From positions 24,812-88,811 of the forward strand of contig NZ_AZGA01000054.1 in NCBI RefSeq assembly GCF_001436375.1: 64,000 nucleotides of DNA, written 5' to 3'. Origin of the DNA: Agrilactobacillus composti DSM 18527 = JCM 14202 (GTDB lineage Bacteria > Bacillota > Bacilli > Lactobacillales > Lactobacillaceae). Positions 46,157 to 54,839 of this stretch are shown here, piece by piece (position 1 is the stretch's first letter; each line of letters starts with the position of its first letter). The position numbers and the translations under genes were made by a program. The notes under the pieces were generated by a model that made no database searches, had not been told where the DNA came from, and saw only the letters and a list, made by a program, of their open reading frames with translations.

Positions 46157-46227
46157 TTCATAAAGTTAAAAAAATTATCATAAAGTTTTGTCAACTTTCT
46201 TGAAATATGCCAAACCTATAGTATTAT
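46157..46227 (+). promoter_or_regulatory. Phased direct repeat and -10 (site C)
   Basis: TTCATAAAGT (46157-46166) and ATCATAAAGT (46177-46186), 20 bp apart; TATTAT at 46222-46227 follows 35 nt later. Downstream, CATATGCCACCAGTGTTTC with a GTGTTT/AAAACAC hairpin parallels the leader of sites A and B. The remaining 46228-46423 is an unusually long leader without a gene. Confidence 0.6.
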
Positions 46228-46423
46228 AGGTCTTGTCATATGCCACCAGTGTTTCTGATCAAAACACGAAAATGCTTATCCCAATAGAAAAGATTGCAAT
46301 ATATTTTTACTAAATATATAGATACAAGCTTTTCTTGAACGCTAGTTCCAAAATAGTTCCAATTGTTTTGCAAGAAATTATGTCAATCTTTTAAAAACCA
46401 TTGTACTGAAAGGAGGTCATCTC

Positions 46424-46819
46424 ATGAATCAAAATTGGAATATCATTCTCTATCAAATTATTCTTCCAATTGTGATTTTGATAGTTAGCGGTTATTTAAT
46501 CCCTTTAATTCGTAGTTTAGCTAAAAATCAAAAGAATGTTGTCAAAAAGCAGAGCCTAAACTCTCTAGCTGATATTCTGGATGCATTGGATAAAATTGCG
46601 AGTACCCAAGTTGCCCAAATTGAAGCTAACAAAAGCACAAATGTAGTAGGTCTTGACAAAAAACGCACTGCAACAAAAGCTACCAATGCTCAAGCAAGAA
46701 GTTTAGGGATCAATACGTCTGGCATTGATATTTCGGCAATTGTTGAATCCGCTTTTTCTGCCAAGAAGCAAGAACTGCACAGCAATTACAGGACTAGCAC
46801 CAGTACCACAATCAAATAA
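46424..46819 (+). CDS. LL-H-like phage holin
   Basis: 131 residues: one N-terminal membrane span (IILYQIILPIVILIVSGYLI, about 9-28), then a long charged and helical cytoplasmic part with Lys/Ala/Ser. This order matches the phage LL-H holin family, which has a single N-terminal span. It is directly followed by the GH25 muramidase, which confirms a lysis cassette. SD AAAGGAGG is 8 nt from the ATG. No other phage gene is present, so the cassette is isolated. Assignment to the family is from topology and context. Confidence 0.7.
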   Translation: MNQNWNIILYQIILPIVILIVSGYLIPLIRSLAKNQKNVVKKQSLNSLADILDALDKIASTQVAQIEANKSTNVVGLDKKRTATKATNAQARSLGINTSGIDISAIVESAFSAKKQELHSNYRTSTSTTIK

Positions 46820-46838
46820 GAACAGGATGGTTGTAGAA

Positions 46839-47411
46839 ATGGCAAATTTATTCGCAGACGTCAGCTCGTACCAAACTGATGACGTCTCTTACATCAAGGA
46901 CCTTGGCGCTCAAGCCGTTGTTGTAAAAATTACTGAAGGAAGCGCAGATGGCACGGCCTACAAAAATCCTAAGGCCCTCAATCAGACCCAAAGTGCCCTA
47001 GAAGCTGGCATGAAGGCTCATCTTTATCACTATGCTCTTTACACCAGTGCGCAAGATGCACAAAACGAAGCAGATTTTTTTAATGATTATGCTAAGGAAT
47101 TAGGATTTAACAATGACTGTGTCATGGTCATTGATGTTGAGGACAGTAGCATCGAAAGTACTGACACTTACAACAACACCGTAGCATTTTTAGATCGTTT
47201 ACGAAATCTTGGTTGGGACAAACTTGCTGTTTATAGTATGGCAAGTTGGTTTTGGCAACAGAAACTACCAACAACAGATGCAATTTGGGTTGCAAATTAT
47301 ACCACAGATGGCCCTGGTGTCGATGGTGCTACCGCTTGGCAATTTACAAATGCGTATAACGGCTTGTCTCTGGACATGTCTGATGATTATACCGGCTTAT
47401 TTACTGCTTAA
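46839..47411 (+). CDS. GH25 muramidase, signal-less endolysin
   Basis: 190 residues, a bare glycoside hydrolase 25 domain. FADVSSYQ at the N-terminus holds the first catalytic Asp, VIDVED near 97-102 the DxE pair, and IWVANYT near 147 the substrate strand. There is no signal peptide and no binding domain, so release needs a holin. It starts 19 nt after the holin stop with AGGATGG upstream; the longer ORF from 46725 lies inside the holin gene in another frame and is rejected. Confidence 0.87.
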   Translation: MANLFADVSSYQTDDVSYIKDLGAQAVVVKITEGSADGTAYKNPKALNQTQSALEAGMKAHLYHYALYTSAQDAQNEADFFNDYAKELGFNNDCVMVIDVEDSSIESTDTYNNTVAFLDRLRNLGWDKLAVYSMASWFWQQKLPTTDAIWVANYTTDGPGVDGATAWQFTNAYNGLSLDMSDDYTGLFTA

Positions 47412-47447
47412 TTATAAATTAACAACCACGGAGGTTAAAGGATAGCA

Positions 47448-47906
47448 ATGAAAGAGGATAATTCACAAGGAAATCAAAATACCGAGCTCACTTATTTGCA
47501 AGTATATCGCAACAAATTAGGCTATGAAGCACGAATTAGAGCAATGGCTTCTGCTGCACGCACTTACTTGCGCAAAGCACCGGTCAGTGACTTGCTGCTA
47601 ATGCGTGAAACAATTGATAACCATGAAGATGCTTGGAAAAAGCACCATATTTTAAAAACCGAACTACCCGATGGTTGCTCAAAAAATGTTATTACCTATC
47701 GTTGCGAGGCCTTAGGTTATACCAAGATTGTCCTTGCGTCTGACGACCAGTGTTTAAAAGAATATCAACTTTTACTTGGTAAGGCTATCCAAGGTGAATT
47801 AATACCCCGAGCCCCGTACAAGAAAACAACGTTCCGGGGATTTACCAGCTTCACTGATAAACTCAGGAAAGCAACCGCCAAAGAGTCAAAAGATAACGAT
47901 GAATAG
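47448..47906 (+). CDS. Hypothetical protein in the holin-lysin operon
   Basis: 152 residues, soluble, basic, no signal peptide or membrane span. A conserved-looking central region (LGYEARIRAMASAARTYLRKAP ... YTKIVLASDD) is followed by a Lys-rich tail (FRGFTSFTDKLRKATAKESK). Not recognised. It follows the muramidase by 36 nt with GGAGG upstream and precedes the operon terminator, so it is part of the unit and could be a regulator or a release factor; both are guesses. Confidence 0.6.
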   Translation: MKEDNSQGNQNTELTYLQVYRNKLGYEARIRAMASAARTYLRKAPVSDLLLMRETIDNHEDAWKKHHILKTELPDGCSKNVITYRCEALGYTKIVLASDDQCLKEYQLLLGKAIQGELIPRAPYKKTTFRGFTSFTDKLRKATAKESKDNDE

Positions 47907-47920
47907 CCCCATCCGCTTTG

Positions 47921-47956
47921 GAAAGAGAACGAAATCTTTATTTCGTTCTCTTTTTT
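47921..47956 (+). terminator. Terminator of the holin-lysin operon
   Basis: AAAGAGAACGAAAT / ATTTCGTTCTCTTT stem with a T-run. The gap after it (47957-48296) is very AT-rich and holds only the promoter region of the 48297 gene. Confidence 0.9.
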
Positions 47957-48296
47957 AAAACCGTCTTGATCAGCGTCGATATTTACTAAACCACTCAACC
48001 GATATCATTTATGCTCACAGTCATTGCAAATGGCGGAATGTCATAATACTTAAAATAAAATATATTATTATAACTAAAAATCTATAGATTTCAGTTTATA
48101 ATATTCATAATTTATACATTATATACTAGTATATTTTTAAATTTATGTATAATTTATTTGTAAATTGAATTAATTTTTAAAGTTTTTCTTAATTTTTCCA
48201 AATAGCCCCTTTCTGTTCTTTTAGTAAAACTAAGATAGTGTTACCCTAAAAAAGGCATTTGCCATCAAACTGTCAATCCGAAAGGGGATAAAATTT

Positions 48297-50009
48297 ATGA
48301 AAAAAGCTTCAAAAGTGAAGTACTTGGGCCTTGCAGCTGCCGCATTATTAGCCGTTGCACCCGTTGTTGCACCCGCAGTTTCATCTGTCGCAACTAGTAA
48401 CCTCACTACGGTTCAAGCCGCTACCACCGGTATCACTGGCGACTTTAACATTAAAGCCGACAAGCTTTCAGTAAAAAGTAACGCACCTTATTACAAAGAT
48501 AGTGCTACTTCTGAAACAGTTGGTAAAAATGTCTCTGGCACCAGTTTAACCGCCACCAAGGTACATATTGAGAACGGCCAAGTCAGCGCTTATGGCGATA
48601 AGACTGGTTGGGTCAGTGTTTATGACATTGCCTCTTCCCAAAATGGCACCCTTACCTTTACCGACAAAGTTACCCTAAACACCGCCAGTGACGATGCGGT
48701 TTGGACGGATACATCTGACAGCTCTACTTTCAAACCCGGCGCTGGCGCTAAGTTAATCGCTAAAACTGCCACGGTGGCTTCTGACGGTACGGTCAACACA
48801 GTGACTGGGACCCAAGATAACGACCAGGGTAATTATAGCGTTGCCGCTAGTGATCTATCCGTAGAACCCGCTGCCGAAACTTTGACAGAAGACACCAACA
48901 TTGTTAGTGACCAGACTTCCATCAAAGCTAATTCTTATGAAGGCGCGCAGATTTATGGGGACAAGGGGACAACTAAGGCCCTTGATGGCAAGACTATTTC
49001 TTACAACAAGGCCACAACCATCCAAGCCTATGTCCGGGATACAACCAACAAGGACACCATCGTCGCTTACAAGATCGGCGACGGCCAATATGTTAAAGCT
49101 GGCGACGTGACTGCGGCTGGCTTAGACTTGAGCGAGGTCATTGCCAGTGGTAAAGTGACCACCACTAAAGATGCGACGGTCTATAAGGACAGTTCCATTA
49201 CAGAAGCCAAGGATACTAAAATCGCCAAGGGTCAAGAAGTGGATTATAGTTCCATCGTCAAAACTGCCGATGGCAAAGTTTACGCTTATGGCTCAGACAA
49301 GGGTTACATCAAGGCCAGCGATGTCACCACAGCTAGCACCGGAGATACTGGCGATTTAACAATTTCTGTCTTACCTAGTGGCACAACGGTTAATTCCAGC
49401 AACAAGGCTGTAACGGTTTATACCGATGCTGCGACCACCAAGGCTTCTGGGACCAAACTGGATACGCAATATGATATCTGGGATGTGACCCGTACTGCTA
49501 AGGATAAGAGTGGCAAAGTCGTCGCATACGACTTGGGCAATAGCCAATGGGTCAAAGCTGGTGACGTCACAACTGATGCCAGCACTGGCAAATTGACCAC
49601 AACGCCGGTCACGGATGGCACTGCACTATATTCTGCTTATAAAGCCGCTCAAATTTACAGTGATCCTGACACCACCAAAGCTAACGGCACATTGAACACA
49701 AGCTACAACGAATGGACCGTCAACCAAGTTGCTAAGGATGCCAATGGCAATGCCGTGGCCTATGACTTAGGATCAAACCAATGGGTCAAGGCCTCTGACT
49801 TGGAAAAAACGGCCCCACTTTCTGGGACTTTTGACGCCAATGCCGGCACACCAATGTACGACCAATCTGGTAAAATGACTGGGACCATTGACAGCGAAGG
49901 CTTATTCCAAGTCTTTGGGGTAACCTACATCAATGGTAAACAAGCCGTCAAATTAGGCAACGACTCACAATGGGTCATCGCCGCTTCCGGTGACTACTTC
50001 CCAGCTTAA
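48297..50009 (+). CDS. Large secreted SLAP-like repeat protein
   Basis: 570 residues with a signal peptide ending near TTVQAAT (about residue 42). Five or six repeat units follow. The first ones end in GDKTGWVSVYD or IGDGQYVKAGD; the last two have the standard form (VYTDAATTK ... YDLGNSQWVKAGD; IYSDPDTTK ... YDLGSNQWVKASD). The C-terminal cap is LFQVFGVTYINGKQAVKLGNDSQWV. Higher GC and better codon use than the neighbouring accessory genes suggest a well-expressed surface protein. SD GAAAGGGG. An S-layer-like or wall-associated role is plausible. Confidence 0.78.
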   Translation: MKKASKVKYLGLAAAALLAVAPVVAPAVSSVATSNLTTVQAATTGITGDFNIKADKLSVKSNAPYYKDSATSETVGKNVSGTSLTATKVHIENGQVSAYGDKTGWVSVYDIASSQNGTLTFTDKVTLNTASDDAVWTDTSDSSTFKPGAGAKLIAKTATVASDGTVNTVTGTQDNDQGNYSVAASDLSVEPAAETLTEDTNIVSDQTSIKANSYEGAQIYGDKGTTKALDGKTISYNKATTIQAYVRDTTNKDTIVAYKIGDGQYVKAGDVTAAGLDLSEVIASGKVTTTKDATVYKDSSITEAKDTKIAKGQEVDYSSIVKTADGKVYAYGSDKGYIKASDVTTASTGDTGDLTISVLPSGTTVNSSNKAVTVYTDAATTKASGTKLDTQYDIWDVTRTAKDKSGKVVAYDLGNSQWVKAGDVTTDASTGKLTTTPVTDGTALYSAYKAAQIYSDPDTTKANGTLNTSYNEWTVNQVAKDANGNAVAYDLGSNQWVKASDLEKTAPLSGTFDANAGTPMYDQSGKMTGTIDSEGLFQVFGVTYINGKQAVKLGNDSQWVIAASGDYFPA

Positions 50010-50046
50010 TGCCTTGCGTCTGATCTAAATGATAAGCGTTATTTTA

Positions 50047-50080
50047 GCCATGAATCCATTGGGGGATTCATGGTTTTTTG
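50047..50080 (+). terminator. Terminator of the 48297 gene
   Basis: CATGAATCC / GGATTCATG stem followed by GTTTTTT. Confidence 0.9.
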
Positions 50081-50224
50081 TTAGTTGAAATAAGCTGCTT
50101 GGTTCAAACAAAGCAGCCAATCCGAATTTATCGTGAGTTGAATCATTGGCCCACATCATAGCTTCCCTTATAGCAGAGCTATTTTACCAGTTATGGTAAC
50201 ATTGGTCATAAAGGATGTGATCAA

Positions 50225-51334
50225 ATGTACACCCTCAATCAGGTCAAGAACTTTCAATTATTCAAACAAAAACTCATTAACCCATCAGACACCCCATTCT
50301 CCGAGACGCACTTCTTTGAACTACTTCAATTACTGGGGTACATTCAACTGGATAGCATCAACGTGACTGCGGCTAGAAGTCAGGACATTGTCTTATGGTC
50401 TCGTTTAAACCACTACCCTCGCAATGGTTACACCAAATATTACGAAACGAATGCCGTGGCTGAGGTTTATTTGCATGCCCTTTCACTGCTACCCACAAAC
50501 TCACCCATCATCGCGGCTTGGCATCGAGCCAATTTGGCCAATCTCTGGCAAGATCCTGATAATAAATATTATTTTGAAGTTTACGACAAACTCCTAGCCA
50601 CTGGCCCCATCTACAAAAGACAGTTCGTTCAAAATAAAAAATTAGCCCAGTGGCACTTATCTAAAAAAGATAAAGCCATTAATAGACTATGGCGCGCCGG
50701 TTTGATCACGATTAAAAGAGATAGCCGTTTCAGTAAAATAATTGAGCCCACCACTACTCCAATACCCATGCAGTCCACCGATAAAGAAGCAGCACTTGAT
50801 GAACTATATGCCAACTTGATCACATTGACATTTAACAATCTAGGTATTGCTACAAAAAAAGAAAGTGCGGATTATTTCCACTTGAAGAAGCGACGCTTTG
50901 AAAGAATATTTGCCCAACTACAAGCTGCGGCCCGTATTAGTACTATTGCGGTACAAGATACAGCTACCTATTACATCTTAACCAGTGATATCCCCGAATT
51001 AGACCAGGATATGCTACCTCAACCTGACAGTATCAGTTTACTGTCACCATTTGATAATTTAATTCGTGATAGAAAGCGCACTCTAAAATTATTTGGCATA
51101 GATTATAAACTAGAAAGTTACGTCCCACCTGAAAAAAGAGTCTTTGGTTATTATGCCCTATTAATTCTTGTTGGCAATAACATCGTTGGTACAATCGATT
51201 TAAAATTTGACAAAGCGCTAAACAAATTGACGACAAGACAACTACTTTGGCAGGATAACACTGCTGATAATGCGGCCTACAACACACTGCTGACGGAAAA
51301 ATTAGCAGCATTCACCAAATTCGTGACAATGTAG
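50225..51334 (+). CDS. YcaQ-like winged-helix protein (HTH_42)
   Basis: 369 residues. LQLLGYIQLDSINVTAARSQDIVLWSRL near 33-60 and LLSPFDNLIRDRKRTLKLFGIDYKLESYVPPEKRVFGYYALLIL near 276-320 are the defining segments of the YcaQ/AlkX family. Characterised members are DNA glycosylases that unhook interstrand crosslinks or excise alkylated bases. Function here is by family only. Single gene with SD AAAGGATG. Confidence 0.85.
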   Translation: MYTLNQVKNFQLFKQKLINPSDTPFSETHFFELLQLLGYIQLDSINVTAARSQDIVLWSRLNHYPRNGYTKYYETNAVAEVYLHALSLLPTNSPIIAAWHRANLANLWQDPDNKYYFEVYDKLLATGPIYKRQFVQNKKLAQWHLSKKDKAINRLWRAGLITIKRDSRFSKIIEPTTTPIPMQSTDKEAALDELYANLITLTFNNLGIATKKESADYFHLKKRRFERIFAQLQAAARISTIAVQDTATYYILTSDIPELDQDMLPQPDSISLLSPFDNLIRDRKRTLKLFGIDYKLESYVPPEKRVFGYYALLILVGNNIVGTIDLKFDKALNKLTTRQLLWQDNTADNAAYNTLLTEKLAAFTKFVTM

Positions 51335-51411
51335 CGAGCCTAGTTACCAAGTCAATCGTAATTCGTCGCGTGCTATAATGGCGGTATCACACCAATTGGA
51401 GGTTTTAATTC

Positions 51412-52254
51412 ATGGTCAAAAAAGATGGACATTCCCATACAGAATTTTGTCCCCACGGTTCTGGAGACTCGGTGGAACTGATGATTCAAAAAGCTATCAA
51501 GCTGGGCTTTAAAGAATATAGCATCACTGAACACGCTCCCTTACCCCCAGAATTTCGCCAGGACTATCAAGGCTACGCCAGCGGCTTTGACGAAGCCTCA
51601 ATGGCCCTGTCAGATTTACCAGCTTATTTCAAGACCTGCCGGGCTCTGCAAGCCAAGTATGCCAGCCAACTTAAAATCAATATTGGCTTTGAATTGGACT
51701 TCTTACCTTCCCAGTTAGCCTGGACTCGGGATTTTTGGCAAGAATATGGGCCCCAAACTTCTGATAATGTGTTGTCCATCCACTTTTTAAAGGGCCTCGA
51801 CCATAAGTATTGGTGCGTAGACAATACGCCCACGGAAATGGCCCAGGGCCTGTTGCCAGAAGCAGCGGGTAATGCCCAGCGGCTCTACGGTGAATACATC
51901 GACGCTTTAAAAGTTGCCGTGACCACCGATCTGGGTCCCAACGCCCCCAAGCGCTTGGGTCATATCACCTTGATCAAGAAGTTCCAAGATTACTTCCAAC
52001 TCCCGGCGAAATTTGATGCCGCTAATTTGACAAAGGTCAAAGAACTCCTCACCCTAGTCAAAGCCAATCACTTTGAATTGGATATGAATACAGCTGGCCT
52101 TTACAAAGCCTACTGCAATGAAACCTATCCATATCCCGAAATCAGCCAACTGGCTAAAAGCATGGGCATCCCCCTCGTCTATGGCTCCGACGCCCATAGC
52201 ATCGCTGCCATCGGTCAAGGCTATCATCAAGTGGCGGATATGGTGGCTTTATAA
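51412..52254 (+). CDS. hisJ: Histidinol-phosphatase, PHP family
   Basis: 280 residues. DGHSHTEFCPHG at the N-terminus and ITEHAP near 39 are PHP-domain metal ligands, and GFELDF and VYGSDAHS supply the rest. The match in length and order is to the HisJ/HisK type that dephosphorylates histidinol phosphate. No other his genes are near, so other phosphate esters are possible substrates. SD TTGGAGG. Confidence 0.85.
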   Translation: MVKKDGHSHTEFCPHGSGDSVELMIQKAIKLGFKEYSITEHAPLPPEFRQDYQGYASGFDEASMALSDLPAYFKTCRALQAKYASQLKINIGFELDFLPSQLAWTRDFWQEYGPQTSDNVLSIHFLKGLDHKYWCVDNTPTEMAQGLLPEAAGNAQRLYGEYIDALKVAVTTDLGPNAPKRLGHITLIKKFQDYFQLPAKFDAANLTKVKELLTLVKANHFELDMNTAGLYKAYCNETYPYPEISQLAKSMGIPLVYGSDAHSIAAIGQGYHQVADMVAL

Positions 52255-52290
52255 TATATCAGAAATATCAATATTTGAAGTAGTTACAGA

Positions 52291-52331
52291 TATGCCACTG
52301 AGTAGTATCACATGTTACTCAGTGGTATAAT
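52291..52331 (+). promoter_or_regulatory. Operator-promoter of the Fic TA operon
   Basis: TATGCCACTGAGTA (52291-52304) and TACTCAGTGGTATA (52316-52329) form an inverted repeat with 13 of 14 bases matching. The TATAAT at 52326-52331 overlaps the right arm. A repressor bound here would block the promoter, fitting autoregulation by the XRE part of the antitoxin. Confidence 0.7.
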
Positions 52332-52351
52332 TATGCTAGAGGTGATTGCTA

Positions 52352-52801
52352 ATGAAAACGCCTGAAGTTGTTCGTGAATTACGTGCCCGCTATGGTCTGA
52401 GTCAACATAAGCTAGCCACTATCATGAATGTGTCTACACGTTCTGTCGAATCATGGGAACAAGGATTACGCGAACCCCACGGTGCAGCTGCACGACTCCT
52501 GCAACTATTAAATACAGACAGTGCTGTTATTAAAACTTTAGAGAATATTGACGCGCCTAATCTCGCTTTAGACCTAGCAACCGATGAATCCAACCTGACT
52601 ATTGAGGGTGTTACTTTTGCTAATAAAACCGAATATCGTGCTGCTCTAAATGCCATTGTTAGTAATATGTACGAGGGTTTCCAGCCAACTAAAGCTGATA
52701 TTGCTTATTTCGCTGCCCATATCGGTCAACCAATTAATCCTAAAGAGGTTTTAAGCTGGGTAAAGACCAATCATGGGGAATTATTCGATGGCAACAAATG
52801 A
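52352..52801 (+). CDS. Fic antitoxin: XRE helix-turn-helix fused to VbhA-like helix
   Basis: 149 residues from ATG 52352 (SD GAGGTGA). Residues about 5-50 are an XRE-type helix-turn-helix (LRARYGLSQHKLATIMNVSTRSVESWEQGLREP). Residues about 90-130 resemble the VbhA antitoxin: the sequence S104-NMYEG-109 fits the Fic inhibitory motif [S/T]xxxE[G/N], followed by FQPTKADI. The Glu would block ATP positioning in the Fic active site. It overlaps the fic start by 14 nt. The split into two parts is my reading of the sequence; the class I assignment follows from the separate antitoxin. Confidence 0.8.
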   Translation: MKTPEVVRELRARYGLSQHKLATIMNVSTRSVESWEQGLREPHGAAARLLQLLNTDSAVIKTLENIDAPNLALDLATDESNLTIEGVTFANKTEYRAALNAIVSNMYEGFQPTKADIAYFAAHIGQPINPKEVLSWVKTNHGELFDGNK

Positions 52802-53399
52802 GGAACGCTGGCAGGACTATTTACAACCCAATGGCACTCTGAAAAATTTACTTGGGCTAACCCGCGCTTCTGCACTACAACAAGTAGAATACATTACAAC
52901 AACGACACGGCAGGAAACGTTAGAAGCCGCTCATTTCGTCTTACCCAACCATGGTCCAATCAAAGGACAAACTACTGCTGATATTCGCCTGCTTCATAAA
53001 TATCTATTCGAGGGTATATATGCTTGGGCTGGACAGTATCGCACGGTAAATATGGGGAAAGGCAATACAGATACATTTTTCCCAGTGGAACGTTTTCCTA
53101 TGGCGGATCAAGATATGCAAGAAAAGCTAACGCATTTCGCTGCGCTGGATGAGGATCAATATACGGTCGCACAAAATATGGGAGAAATTATTAGTGAGTT
53201 TAACTGGTGGCATCCCTTTCGCGAAGGTAATGGCCGTACGCAGCGCCTGTTAGCAACACTACTTGCATTTCAAAAACATTACTATTTAGGTATTGCCAAG
53301 GGCACAACTGCCTACAAAGCTTATATGCAGGCCAGTATCAACGATTCTCCTGAAGAAATGGCTCAGATTTTTTTTGATAATTTACTGCCCCTAGATTAA
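52788..53399 (+). CDS. Fic-domain toxin (AMP-transferase type)
   Basis: 203 residues. HPFREGNGRTQR at about 142-153 is a perfect Fic core HPFx[D/E]GNGRxxR with catalytic His142. KGQTTADIRLLHKYLFEGIYAWAGQYRTVNMGKGNT near 60-100 is the flap and alpha-helix region typical of VbhT-like or Doc-neighbour proteins. Expected to AMPylate a target such as DNA gyrase or topoisomerase IV. ATG 52788 has GGGGAA 8 nt upstream. Second gene of the TA operon. Confidence 0.9.
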   Translation: MATNEERWQDYLQPNGTLKNLLGLTRASALQQVEYITTTTRQETLEAAHFVLPNHGPIKGQTTADIRLLHKYLFEGIYAWAGQYRTVNMGKGNTDTFFPVERFPMADQDMQEKLTHFAALDEDQYTVAQNMGEIISEFNWWHPFREGNGRTQRLLATLLAFQKHYYLGIAKGTTAYKAYMQASINDSPEEMAQIFFDNLLPLD

Positions 53400-53514
53400 T
53401 TCCCCACCTTGCATCCCAAGCCAATCTGTGGCACAATCAGTATCAAGCAATCTGTGGAAGCAGTGCGCCAAAAAATAACGCATGTCCGTGAGCATGCATT
53501 TGGAGGCCAATATT

Positions 53515-54768
53515 ATGGAATCATACAACACTAAAAGTACCAATCTAACCCGCAATCAGAAACGGACCATTGTTTCGACTAGTGCGGGTTTTGCTTTGGA
53601 AAACATGGACGTCATCTTCTTATCTTTTGCCCTAGCCCCAATTATCGCCACTTTACATATCAGTGGCGCCCAGGCAGGTTTAATCTCTTCCATCACCAAC
53701 TTAGGCATGTTAGTTGGTGGGGTTATTTTTGGATTACTCGGTGATCGTATCGGACGGGTCAAGACCTTCTCCCATACGATCTTTATTTTTGCCTTCGCCA
53801 CTGCCGCCATGTTCTTCGCCCAAAACATCTGGACCATTTATATCCTGCGCTTCATCGCCGGTATCGGTGCCGGTGGGGAGTACGGCGTTGGCATCACCTT
53901 GATCGCTGAGAATTTTAAAAAACAACATGTGGGGCGTATGACCAGCGTAGCAGCCATCGGCGGCCAAGTAGGGGCTATTTTTGCAGCCGTCTTAGCTTCC
54001 CTGATTATTCCTAGCTTCGGTTGGAATTTCCTCTTTTTAGTCGGTTTAGTGCCCGTTATCCTAGCCTTCATCGTTCGACGCCACCTTCAAGAAAGTCCCG
54101 TCTTCTTGGCAAGCCGGCAAACACCAGAAGCTAAACAGAAAATCAGCTTAGGCCAATTATTCACCAGCAAAAAACAAACTTATCAAACCATTGCCTTGAT
54201 GTTCATGGTCGTGGTCCAAATTGCCGGTTACTTCGGCTTGATGAACTGGTTGCCAACCATCATGCAAAAACAATTAGGCATCACCGTATCTGGGTCTTCT
54301 ATCTGGATGATTGCCACTATCGTGGGGATGTCCATTGGCATGATGACCTTCGGCAGTATCCTGGATTACTTAGGCCCACGGATGGCTTACACTATCTTCT
54401 TGTTAGGATCAGCCATTTCTGTCTTCTTGATCACCTTGACCTTTAACGAACTCACCTTGATCATTGCCGGAGCCATCTTAGGCTTCTTCTCCAACGGGAT
54501 GTTCGGCGGTTATGGGGCCATTATTTCTCGCCTATATCCCACCCACATTCGGGCCACAGCTAACAACCTTATCGTCAACGTTGGCCGGGCCATCGGCGGC
54601 TTTTCTTCAGTGGTCATTGGCTTTTTGATGGACCACTACAACCTCATCACAACCATGAGTTTCCTAGCCGTCCTCTACGTCCTCAGCTTCATCGTCATGC
54701 TCTCCATCCCCGCCTTGCGGACCTTGAACATGCGCCATGCCGGTACTGACGAAGAAGACGCTGCATAA
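53515..54768 (+). CDS. MFS symporter (aromatic-acid/metabolite:H+ type)
   Basis: 417 residues, twelve spans. GLLGDRIGRVKT near 73 is MFS motif A; LRFIAGIGAGGEYGVGITLIAENFKKQHVGRM near 105-136 is typical of the AAHS/MHS sugar-porter-like groups. Start ATG 53515 with TTGGAGG upstream; the longer ORF from 53482 lacks an SD. Substrate unknown, probably an organic acid. Confidence 0.85.
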   Translation: MESYNTKSTNLTRNQKRTIVSTSAGFALENMDVIFLSFALAPIIATLHISGAQAGLISSITNLGMLVGGVIFGLLGDRIGRVKTFSHTIFIFAFATAAMFFAQNIWTIYILRFIAGIGAGGEYGVGITLIAENFKKQHVGRMTSVAAIGGQVGAIFAAVLASLIIPSFGWNFLFLVGLVPVILAFIVRRHLQESPVFLASRQTPEAKQKISLGQLFTSKKQTYQTIALMFMVVVQIAGYFGLMNWLPTIMQKQLGITVSGSSIWMIATIVGMSIGMMTFGSILDYLGPRMAYTIFLLGSAISVFLITLTFNELTLIIAGAILGFFSNGMFGGYGAIISRLYPTHIRATANNLIVNVGRAIGGFSSVVIGFLMDHYNLITTMSFLAVLYVLSFIVMLSIPALRTLNMRHAGTDEEDAA

Positions 54769-54779
54769 TTATTGAATAC

Positions 54780-54823
54780 AACCTCTGAAACTAAGGCATA
54801 ACCTTAATTTCAGAGGTTTTTTT
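54780..54823 (+). terminator. Terminator of the MFS gene
   Basis: AACCTCTGAAA / TTTCAGAGGTT stem followed by TTTTTT. Confidence 0.9.
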
Positions 54824-54839
54824 AATAGCACTAGTATTT

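Noticed and set aside
46725..46838. N-terminal extension of the GH25 muramidase
   Set aside because: It lies inside the holin gene in another frame; the SD and family N-terminus place the start at 46839.
38298..50009. Complete prophage
   Set aside because: Apart from holin and GH25 there is no integrase, terminase, portal, capsid or tail gene, so this is not a normal prophage.
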